The translations under genes were made by a program, and so were the position numbers. The notes beneath the pieces are model-generated. The model did not search any database, was not told where the DNA came from, and saw only the letters and a program-made list of their open reading frames with translations. From Eonycteris spelaea (lineage: Eukaryota; Chordata; Mammalia; Chiroptera; Pteropodidae), in NCBI GenBank assembly GCA_003508835.1, contig PUFA01000181.1, forward strand, positions 1,240,001 to 1,304,000: 64,000 nucleotides of DNA, in the 5' to 3' direction. Shown one piece after another: positions 54,431-64,000 of the stretch. How positions within the stretch are numbered: the stretch's first letter is position 1; every line of letters starts with the position of its first letter.

Positions 54431-54754
54431 AATAACCGTTTATTTCAAAACCTGTGGACATAAGTTGTTTTTCCATCACTGAATAGTCATATGAAGTACA
54501 ATACTATAGTTTTTTTATCCCACTTCTGAATGACTGTTAATTAATTGGCTTGTGCACCTGGTGAATATTTTCTTTATATCCTTTATCTCTCTATCCTTTG
54601 AGTTACATGTTATTGCTTTTAATCTAAATATTTAACTTTTCTTTCATTTCATAGAAATTTATCATGTATCAGAGTACTTTTTTCCAATCCATTTTCTAGG
54701 TTATCGTTTTTGGAGGGTCATCTTTTTGTCTTCCATGTTATCGTGCATTTATTC

Positions 54755-54855
54755 ATTAGTTCAGTCAATAAATATTTAGTGATTCCTTGCTCTGTGCCAG
54801 TGAGACAAAACAAGTCTACTGCCCTTGTGGAACTTAAATTTAATTTTAATGTGAA
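54755..54855 (-). mobile_element. L2 3' end fragment, antisense
   Basis: 'cagtcaataaatatttagtg', 'ccttgctctgtgccagtg' and 'gcccttgtggaacttaaat' are the antisense L2 3' terminus. Confidence 0.75.
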
Positions 54856-57144
54856 GAGGAGAGGTGATAAATAGACTAACAGATAAATAAGTAAATTACA
54901 TGTTAATTTAGAAAATGACAAGGATCAAGAACAAGTAGAGCTGGGTAGGATGAGAGCTTTAAACAGATTTGAGGGGGAATTACTCAGTATTTGTCTTTTT
55001 CTCTGCATTTAGCCATGATTATGTTCAACATTCGTCAGTATTTCAGTTGTCTTTTCTGTTTCTTTCTGTTTATTATTTATTAGCTCTAATGATGTTATCA
55101 TCCTCAATATGTTTTCTCAGCTCTACAGTCTCCCTTTCCATCTTTTCTGTTCTATTATCTGGTCATTAATTCATTTGATTTAATTCATGGTCTTATTTTG
55201 AAAGAATTTGACAACAAAGAGGGAAGGAAATGGATATGATAGTTTGAAGGAATAATGGTAGAGTTGGTGGAATTTTCCCTTTTGTTGTCTTAAAATAGAG
55301 GTGATTTGTGCATGTTTAAGTTAAAAGGGAAGAAGCTAATGGAAAAAGATTTTATAGCTTAGGAAACTGAAGTGTCAAGAAGTTAAATTGACTGAAAATA
55401 AATAAATAAAAAATAAAAAAAATAAGGGAGTGTAAACTGACAGGGTCCTTACAATTTGTGAGGTCAACCAAAGGTCACCTCGCAAAAAATCAAAAAATAA
55501 AAAAGAAACAAATTGGCTGATATCGCACAGTTCTTAGGTAATAGAAGTAGAACCCAGAAGTTCTGCCTGTTTCCAGAGTCCATATTTTTAAACATAAATA
55601 ATGTATTCCCTCTGAGAGGCAGTTTATAATGGAATTTTAAAAGTTTGGGAGATTAGATTGCAAAAGCAATAGAAAAAGAGTTAGTTGGGGAACTGGCAAA
55701 GATCAGCTAAACTTCAAAGAGACATGGTTTTTATCATGTGAAATTACACAACTCTGCCTTCCAGTGACTAAGGAATATCTTTAGGAGATGGAGCTATTAA
55801 TTTCCACAAGGTAGACATTCTGTTGTCCATTTTTTTTGTTTGTTTGTTTGTTTTTGAGTAGCCTTATCCTAAGAGTTTTCAGTGGGGGTGTTACTACCTC
55901 CAGAGGGGCGTTAAGAAATTTATCGAATAGCTTTTGCTTATCACAGTCATTGAGAGGGAGTATTATTGATACCAATTTTGGATGTGGCCAGGGATGGTAA
56001 GATATTCTGTATCTCATGAACTCCATTCATATAGGTAAAATCCCTCTCAACATGTATATAAATGAAAAGTTATTTATACTTTTATGAGCCTAGGATATAC
56101 GTTCTTTTCTCACATAAACTCAAAATATGTTTTGCACATTTTATTTTTAATAAAAGTCTTTATAATAAAATATATAATACTTTTAAAATAAGTATTGTTT
56201 TTGCATGGCAAAATGCAGGCTAAATTTTCTCCTAATGTGACTGTTTTGTAGGTTGAGGGAAAATTATATCTTGTGTTATTTAGAACTTTACCAAGAGTTG
56301 ACCATGTAAGAAAATCAGGTCACTGTCACCATTGTCACCATTGTATTTGAGTCACCGACTCTGCATTCATATCATTAGCATTAATGGTAATGTTAATTCT
56401 GCATGATAGAAGAATTTTAACTTACTGTCTTCTAACGTCATTGTATTTACAGATTGAAATACAGTATGTTAATCTATTATAAATTGCTTTCCCTTTATTT
56501 TCTACATTTCTGTAAGGATATTTAAATGTGTGCATCCAAAGCTGGATTAGAAAGAAGTAGTACATATATAATTTTTAAAATCGTGTAGAAAGTTTTTATT
56601 ATCTATGCATTTCATTTCAGTATAGATAGAGATGTTAACAAATATTTTCTACAAAAGATGGGTGTTGAGTATGGTAGGATGGAGAACTACCATTCTGTGC
56701 CTTCCTCCCTGATATAATGACTTACTATATATAAATATATTAAATTTTCATAAATATGTGGACTTTTTTCCTCTGGAATTTGTATTCTGTTCCATTGATT
56801 TCTTTCTCTAATCCTTTACTCACCATTCCCTAAGGGCAGAAATGAAATTTGTTATTTGCTTTTTCCCAAAAAGGATCACTTGCATTGCTGCTTCAATGCA
56901 AAAACCAATTAATCTATCTTCACTGCCTTCTGCTCTTTGTATTCCTTACCTTAGAGCCATTCCCACCTTTTCTAGCATTCAACCTCTGGGCAGATGGATT
57001 TCTTTTCTGTTTTCCTCAAATTTCCAGTCCATTGAAGGTACCCCTTCATGTTTTCTAGCATGATTATGGATTTCTTTTTTGTCATTTTGAGGGTTTGGAG
57101 TTGGAGGAGACTGTGGCTTGTATTTATCTGGCAGCTTAAATCAG

Positions 57145-57330
57145 AAGCTTTGCATTGTTTTTCTGCTTTTAAGATCTTGGGTAATTTGCTTAATGCCCTA
57201 GTTTCAGTTGCGCATTTTTAAAAAATCTATGTAATGTTACTTACTAAAAGTTTGTTTTAAGGATTAGAGATAGTATAACCTAGTACAGTGCATGACACAG
57301 AGTAGAAGTATAATAAATGGTAGCTATATT
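57145..57330 (+). mobile_element. MIR SINE, sense, degraded
   Basis: 'cttgggtaatttgcttaatg' and 'agtacagtgcatgacacaga' followed by 'aataaatggtagctat' are the sense MIR core and 3' end. Confidence 0.6.
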
Positions 57331-60300
57331 GCTACAATAAAAATAATAACATGTAGTAATTGTTATCATTAATCATTAGTCATCTGAATGCTTCTTGCAC
57401 TCTATCTCTCTCTTACTTTGTGAGTGACAGTCATATTTGGTAGCCTGGCTTTTTTGTGACTTTTTAATAGAATCTTAATCTCCATTTTGGGTGTGGCCAT
57501 TAGCTAAAAATCATTATATTAGAAAAATTCCATGAAGAAGGCAATAATAACCATAATTATATTTTTGTTGTTTTATTTGATTTGTATACAGTCTTATTGC
57601 ACTGTTTACTTATCATTTTTAACCGACAATTTCTGATTAGAAGATAGTAAATGCTTTACTTCCATTTGCTGTTAAATAACAAAATTAGCCTTCTGTATTT
57701 TCAAAACCATATACATCTTCATATACTGACAGGCTTTGATATTGCCTATTATAATATTACTATAAAAATCATTAAAATTTTTTTTTCTTTATTTTTGTTA
57801 TGTTTCAGTGTGTGTAGTCAGACAAAAAGCAATAATCCCCCATCTCATTCTTGGATTTATCAGAAGCTGAAAATAAGATCAGATCACTTTCAGAAACAAA
57901 ATTACTTTATTAGTTTAGTAATAATTTGAGGTTACTTTGAAGATAAGAAGCAGCATTTGGGAGGAGATTCATTTCCTGCCTTTGGGCTTTATCTGCAAGA
58001 ACTACATCTTCAATGTCAAGAGATTGTGTATTTATAACTGAACTCTAATAAAGTCTGTATGGGGACTTTGCACACCTGACTTGGTCGTTTGATTATATAT
58101 TAGGAGCCAAACTGTTACTTGTCTTTTAAAAAAATACATTACCAAGTGTAGTTTATTAAAATTTGGCCTGGGTGGGGAAGATTACAAGACCTTTGTTGAT
58201 TTTAAGTGTGCTAAGTTATTACTAACACAGTTAATAATGTTCCTTTGGAAAATAAGTTTGGGTTTCCAAGTAGAATAAAATGTAGTTTTCCTTTTTGATG
58301 AATTAAGCAATAGTTGGAAGAAATGTCATTAATATAGTAAATATGTTTTCACTAAACCTTATAAAAGAGTGGCTTCGCTACCACTCTTTTTGACTGATGC
58401 AACGTAGGGTATTGAGAACCATGTTCTGAGTTTTTTTCCTTTAATCCACATCTTAAATTATATGTGTTAAAGAACTGTTTTCTTTATGAGCAGCCCAAAA
58501 TTGCCCTCCTTTTTACACTCCTTCCACTTTTTGCTGTCATTTCATGACAGAGAAATTGTCACATGAAACAGATAAAGATTATTTCAGAACTGCATCCTTC
58601 ATGACATTCTTCATAACTATGTGTATGAGATAGGTATGAAAAAGATATGTATATAGACATGAGATACAGATATATATCTGTTGGAGTCAGATTTATAAAA
58701 ACATGGCTAAGACCAATATTAAGGAGCTAACTGCCTATGTTTTCTCTATGTATTTTATGGTTTCTGGGCTTGTGTTCAAATCTTTAATCCATTTTGAGTT
58801 AATTTTTATGTATCATGTAAGATAGTTATCTAGTTTCATTCTTTGGCATGTGGCTATCCAGTTTTCCCAGTACCATTTATTGAAGAGACTTTCCTTTCTC
58901 CATTCTATGTTCTCGGCTTCTTTGTCATAAATTAGGTGTCTATATGTGTGGGTTTATTTCTGGATTCTTTATTCTGTTCTATTGATTCCTCTATTTTTCT
59001 GCCAATGCCATACCGTTTGGTTTGGAAAGCTTTATAGTATAGTTTGAAATCTCAGGGAGCCTATTACCTCAGGCTTTGTTCTTTTTTTCTCAGTATTGCT
59101 TTGGCTATTCTGGGTCTTTTATAATTCAGTGCAAATTTTAGGATTTTTTTCTATTTTTGTGAAAAATGCTGTTGGGATTTTCATAGGGATTGCATGAATC
59201 TGTTGATTGCTTTAGGGAATATGGACATTTTAACAATGTTAATTCTTCCAGTTCTTGAACATGGACTGTCTTTGCGTTTATTTTTGTTTTCTTCAATTTC
59301 TTTCAACATTTTCTTACACTTTTCAGTGTACAGGCCTTTCACTTCTGTGGTTTAATTTATTCCTAGGATTTTATTATTTTTGTTGGGATTGTAAATGGGA
59401 TTGTTTTCTTAATTTCTCCTTCTGATTTTTTTTTTATATATATAGAAATGCAGCAGACTTGTATATTTATTTTGTATCCTACAACTTTTTTTTCTAATAG
59501 TTTTTTGGTGGAGTTTTTAGGGTTTTCTGTATATAAAATCATGTCATTTGTGCATAGTTAACAGCTTTAATTTTTTTTCAATTTGGATTCCTTTTATTTC
59601 TTTTTCTTGCCTGATTGCTCTACCTGGGACTTCCAATACTGTGTTGAATAATAGTGACAAGAAGAGGTATCTTTGTCTTGTTCCTGATTGTAGAAGAAAA
59701 GCTTTCAGCTTTTTACCTTCAAGTACAAAACTAGCTGTAGGTTTGTCATATGTGGCCTTTATTATGTTGAGGTACTTTCTTTCTAAATCCATTTTTTGAG
59801 TTTTATCATAAATCGATTTATCAAAATTTTTTTTTTGCATCTATTGAAATGGTCATATGATTTTTATCTTTCATTTTGTTAATGTGTCACATGGATTGTT
59901 TTGTGGCTGTTGAACCATCTTTGCATTCCTGGAGTAATAAATCCCACTGGATCATGGTCTGTGAACCTTTGAATGTATTGTTATCTACTAATATTTTGTT
60001 GAAAATTTTTGCATCTATGTTAAAGAGATACTGGCCTGTATTTTTTTTAATCCTCCCCCATCCTGCAGTTTGGTATCAGTGTAATGTTGGTTTTATAAAG
60101 GAATTAAGAAGCATTTCCTCCTTCACTTTTTGGGGAGAGTTTGAGGATAAATCTTCCTTGAATATTTAGTAGATTTCATCAATGAATTCTGGTCTTGGAC
60201 TTCTGTTTTTTGGGGAGGTTTTTGATTACTTTTTCAGTTTCCTTACTAATGATTGGTCTATTCACGTTTTATATTTTTCATGATTCATTTTTGGAAGGTT

Positions 60301-60432
60301 GTATGATTCTAAGAACCTTTCCATTTCCTATAGATCTCATTTGGTGATATATAGCTGTTTAAAATAGTCTCTAATGATTATATTTCTGTGGTATCTTTTG
60401 AAGCTCTCCTCTTTTCTTTCTGTTACCGGTTA

Positions 60433-61311
60433 CAGTCATGTACTACATAACGTTTTGGTCAACAATGGACTGCATATATGACAGCAGTCCCGTAAGATGA
60501 TAATGGAGCTGAAAAAATCCTATTGCCTAGTGATGCAGTAACCATCATGATGTCTTGTAGTGCTCCACATTACACAGATGCTTATCATTGTTTTATGGTT
60601 GACAGCAGTATTCAGTACAGTAATTTGCTATATAGGTTTATAGCCTAGGAGTTGCAGGGGAACAATTTGTTACCTGCATATATGTATATTTGGCATGAGG
60701 ATTATTTTAGGATGGTTAATTTTAAGAAATGGCAGACATGGGAGGAGCTCTGAAAACCTGGTAGAAGTTACCCTTTGTGAGACGTTTACATTTCTAAGGG
60801 AAATCTCCATTTGTAATGATGTCTCCCTGGCTCTGCCAGGAAGAGGGGGATGACCTTACCTCTAGAAACTCTTATCAGTGTAGAAGGCATTGACTTAAAT
60901 CTGGATAACCTTACCCTTGTTTACTGTGCTTTTCTTGATAACCTCCCATAACCAGCTCTCCTCTACCCCAACGTCTTTTGTCTTCAGCTGAAGATGGTAT
61001 TTAAGGTGGCTTCAGTGAATTTAATGAGTTTTCCTAGGTCTCTTCCATGTATACATGTTATTAAACTTTTATTTGATTTTCTTCTTTTAATTTTTCTTAT
61101 TTCAGAGATGTCTTAGCCAAGAACCCAGAGTATAGAGGATAAATTATTCTTCCTCCCCTACAGAGCAATAGGCTTTACCATATAGCATAGGTGTGTAGTA
61201 GGCTATAACATCTAGATTTGTGTAAGTGCACTCTATGATGTTTGCACAATGACAGTCGCTTAACGTTGCATTTCTCAGAATGTATCCTCATTGTTAAGCA
61301 GCACATGACTG
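60433..61311 (+). mobile_element. Tigger-like MITE inserted in the LINE-1, itself interrupted by an LTR
   Basis: Terminal inverted repeats CAGTCATGTACTACATAACG (left) and, read in reverse, CAGTCATGTGCTGCTTAAC (right), flanked by TA on both sides (60431 and 61312). Without the LTR it is about 365 bp. The LINE-1 text on either side joins when it is removed. Confidence 0.85.
60653..61162 (+). mobile_element. Solo LTR (gammaretrovirus-like class I), 510 bp
   Basis: Begins TGCAGGGG and ends CCCCTACA, an imperfect inverted pair with the canonical TG...CA ends. It is flanked by GAGT (60649) and GAGC (61163), a 4-bp target duplication with one change. An ATTAAA signal lies in the final 120 bp. There are no internal viral genes, so it is the product of LTR-LTR recombination. 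It sits inside the 'gcctaggag-caatag' segment of the Tigger-like element. Confidence 0.75.
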
Positions 61312-61529
61312 TATTTGAGCCTACTTTTTTTTTCTTAACAAGTCTAGCTAAATATTTGTCAGTTATGTTTATCTTTTCAGAGAACCAGCTCTTCATTTCA
61401 TCCATCTTTTTTATTGTCTTTTTAGTCTATTTCATTTACTTCTGCCCTGATTTTTGTTATTTTTTTTTTTTTCTGCTGACTTTGGACTTTGGTTTTCTTT
61501 TTCTGGTTACTTTGGCCATATCAATGTAA

Positions 61530-62022
61530 GGATGTCTGAACCTTTAGAGAATTTTTAAAAGAATTTATCCAAGCCAAACTGATGACATTCTGAAAGCAAG
61601 AGCTCGGATGCTCTGGTGAATGATAGTTTTGTAGTTCTTTTTATACATTTGGAATTAAGAAGAGAACGTAAGGAAAATTACATGAAGGTGAGAGGAAACA
61701 AGGCAGGGAAATTCATGATTGGATTACAGAATAATTGACAAGATATGTGCTCCCTTGAGGGTTGTTATGCTTCCAGAGGGTCTGAAAAAGATGATTATTC
61801 TGGCATTTCAAAGGTATGTTAACCTAAATGCAGATGAACAATGGACAGGGCTTGCAAAGGCAAAGATAAATCTTTTTACTAAAGGAGTAGGTAGGCCTGG
61901 AGTGTAACTATCTATCATGACCTGACCTGTTAGTAATTTAAGATCAGATTACCCTGTGAAGTTTCTCTCAGTCACTGAACTTGTCAGTTTTATACAGAGC
62001 CCTTTTTTTTGTTCACTGGTAT
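61530..62022. mobile_element. Unidentified insertion of about 490 bp in the LINE-1
   Basis: LINE-1 text stops at 'aatgtaagg' and resumes at 'ttagattgtgatttg'. The intervening DNA is not LINE-1; it looks like another LTR relic ('gtctgaacctttagagaatt', 'caagccaaactgatgaca') and ends near a T run. The exact ends are not determined. Confidence 0.45.
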
Positions 62023-63650
62023 ATGATTAGATTGTGATTTGAAAATTTTCATCTTTCTTAAGGTAGACCTGTATTACTGTAAACTTCCTTCTTAGTACTG
62101 CTTTTGCTGTATCCCATAGATTTGGGTATGTTGTATTTTTATTTTCATCTGTCCCCATGTATTTTTTAATTTCTTCTTTGGTTCCTGTTGACCTTATTAT
62201 AGTCTTTCAGTAGCATGTTGTTGAATGTCACATGTTTTTTATTTTATTTTATTTTTTTCTTAAAGTTGATTTCCAGTTCCATACTGTTGTGGTCAGAAAG
62301 ATACTTGATATGATTTCAGCCTTAAATTTGTTGAGACTTACTTTGTGTCCCAATATATGGTTTATCCTTAACTATGTTCCATGTACACTTGAGAAGAATG
62401 TGTATGCTGTTGTTTTTGGGTGGAATGTTCTGCATAGATTTATTGAGTGCATCTGATATAATATGTCATTTTTAAGGCCACTTTTTCCTTATAGACTTTC
62501 TGTCTGGATGATCTATCTATTGAAGTAAGTGGGATGTTAAAGTTCCCTACTACCGTGTTATGTTTCTTTAGGTCTCTCGTTGCTTTATATATTTTGTTGC
62601 TGCTATGTTAGGTGTATATATTGATAGATGTTATGAGTTTTGATGGATTATCCCTTTTATCATATATAATGTCCATTTTTGTCTCACCTTTTTAGTGGTT
62701 GGTTTTTTGTCTACTGTAAGTATGACTATATCTTTCTTGTGGCTGCCGTTGCTTGGAGTATGATTTCTACCCCTTTACTTAGAACCTGTATTTGTCTTTA
62801 GAACTCATGAGTTTCCTGCAGGCAGCTTATACTTGGATCTTTTTTTTTTTAACCACATCCAGCTACTATGTCTTTTGATTGGTGAGTTCATCCCATTTAC
62901 ATTTAGGGTAATTATTGATATATGAGGGCTTATTACTCTTGCCATTTTATCTTTTGTTTTCTGTTTGCTCTATATCCATTGTTTGCTTCTTTTACCTTGC
63001 ATTTGTCTGCCATTTTATTTGGCATTTTTTTCTATAACGTTCTCCCTAGTTCCCTCATTTTTTATGTTTTCACTTTTTCTTTTGTGGTCACATGTATTTT
63101 GTAAAAATGTCTCAGATAAAATAGCCCTTTTTCTGCTAATAGTGTCTCATCTTCATTTGCCTATACAGTTTTTGTCCTTTTCTCGCTCCCCTTCTCTTTT
63201 TGTGTTTTTGTTGGAACAAATTGTCCCTTTTTATGTTGTGAGTTTGTTACCAAAGAGAAGTAACTACAGTTAATGTATTTTTTCCCCTTAACATTAAACT
63301 AAACTTAGTGATTAACACCCATTTTTGAAGTAGCTTTTCAGTTTTCTGGTTTTATTTATCATATTAATCAAAGTTTTGTATTCTTTTGCCTTTTCATGTT
63401 AGGTGGAAGAGCTCTTTCCAGCATTTCTTATAAAGCAGATCTAGTGGTGACGAACTCCCCCAGCTTTTGTTTGTCAGAGAAAGCCTTTATTTCTCCTTCA
63501 TATTTGAAGGATAATTTCGCCAGATAGAGTATTCTTAACTGGTAGTTTTTATCTTTCAATATTTTAACTATATCATAAAAAAAAAATTCTTTAATTTGGA
63601 CTTCTATTTTACCTTGTTGTAAATTGGAATATAGATCAATTTGTTATTTC

Positions 63651-64000
63651 AGGGCGCATGACCCAACTTTTTCTATACCTTGGTACATGGCAGAGCAACA
63701 AACTTGGAAGAGCTTGGGGTTCTGAATGACTATGGAGAACAGAGAGTTCTCTTGCCAAACTGCCCTTTGGAACACTAATCTAAGAGAAATAAACTTAGGT
63801 CCAGTATCTGAGAGCTAATTCGTTGTTACAGCTTAGAGTTGACTATAATGTAGTGTCTTTAATAGAGCGTAAATTCTCTCTTTTTAATGTATTCAGGTTA
63901 ATTTTCCTCCATGTAGTTTGTGCTCTAGAGGTCTTGTTTAAATGGGTCTTTGCGACCCTGAAGCTACCAAGACATTCTTCTATCTTATGTTAGATTTGTA
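63651..64000. other. Unclassified end of window
   Basis: Not LINE-1. The text ('ccttggtacatggcagagca', 'gagagaaataaac'-like) suggests an LTR or other old repeat, not named. No gene. Confidence 0.3.

Larger units (their letters stand above)
58697..63650 (-). mobile_element. Long antisense LINE-1 (ORF2 and ORF1 region) with nested insertions
   Basis: Antisense ORF2 text runs almost continuously, from 'gcctatgttttctctatg' (58733), through 'ggattttattatttttgttg' and 'tttgcattcctggagtaata', to 60430. It resumes at 61314 ('tttgagcc', 'gttatgtttatcttttcaga'), is broken again at about 61530-62020, and continues through the ORF2 N-terminus to ORF1 text ('tagtggtgacgaactcccc') near 63540. Many frame breaks. 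It is the longest single element in the window. Confidence 0.85.
43563..64000 (+). other. NSRP1: NSRP1 intron 2 (continues past the window)
   Basis: More than 20 kb follow the exon 2 donor with no NSRP1 exon. 43563-44290, 45000-49360, 54860-57140 and 57340-58690 hold no gene I can support. A few A/T-rich simple tracts occur, such as the AAATA-type run near 55390-55425. The 62- to 87-codon frames at 45899, 46496 and elsewhere lack paired splice sites or known motifs. Confidence 0.8.

Noticed and set aside
59544..60169. Several 80- to 98-codon frames on both strands
   Set aside because: They lie inside antisense LINE-1 ORF2 text.

Overview
The window is nuclear DNA of a placental mammal. It is AT-rich, has vertebrate GT-AG introns, and carries LINE-1, L2, MIR, Tigger-like, hAT (MER5A-like) and LTR relics. 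No Alu, B1/B2, carnivore tRNA-Lys SINE, ruminant BovB/Bov-tA or vesper-bat SINE was recognised. The LINE-1 5' and 3' ends resemble those I associate with laurasiatherians, bats in particular, so a low-SINE laurasiatherian is a reasonable guess but no more than that.

Two protein genes lie head to tail on the plus strand. The left part (about 8.3-36.4 kb) is the 3' portion of EFCAB5 (EF-hand calcium-binding domain 5). Nine exons (9121-9359, 10038-10207, 10692-10920, 12512-12664, 17182-17285, 19236-19489, 20653-20939, 24738-24834, 35812-36002) join in phase into 1,724 nt that stay open to a TGA stop. They encode two tandem GAF-like modules and a C-terminal region. The first of these introns appears to be GC-AG. 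One more exon-like block upstream (8310-8595) has good splice sites and fits in phase, but it carries an in-frame stop and two apparent one-base losses. EFCAB5 may therefore be damaged in this genome or assembly.

The right part (from about 42.2 kb to the window end) is the start of NSRP1 (nuclear speckle splicing regulatory protein 1). It has a GC-rich promoter with a cluster of CRE-like CGTCA sites, exon 1 with the ATG at 42282, exon 2 at 43469-43562, and more than 20 kb of intron 2. The intronic microRNA miR-423 (42514-42607) lies 213 bp inside intron 1, with the antisense miR-3184 position on the other strand, so host gene and microRNA share a promoter.

The remaining sequence is mostly transposon debris, chiefly LINE-1 lying antisense to both genes. 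Three layouts stand out. First, a HAL1-like (ORF1-only) LINE at 20962-24360 fills nearly all of one EFCAB5 intron; its probable target-site duplication includes the splice donor of the preceding exon. Second, a second HAL1-like copy at 50455-53070 sits inside an older LINE-1. Third, there is a nested stack at 58.7-63.65 kb: a solo LTR inside a Tigger-like element inside an antisense LINE-1. I found no CRISPR, prokaryotic or otherwise undescribed system.
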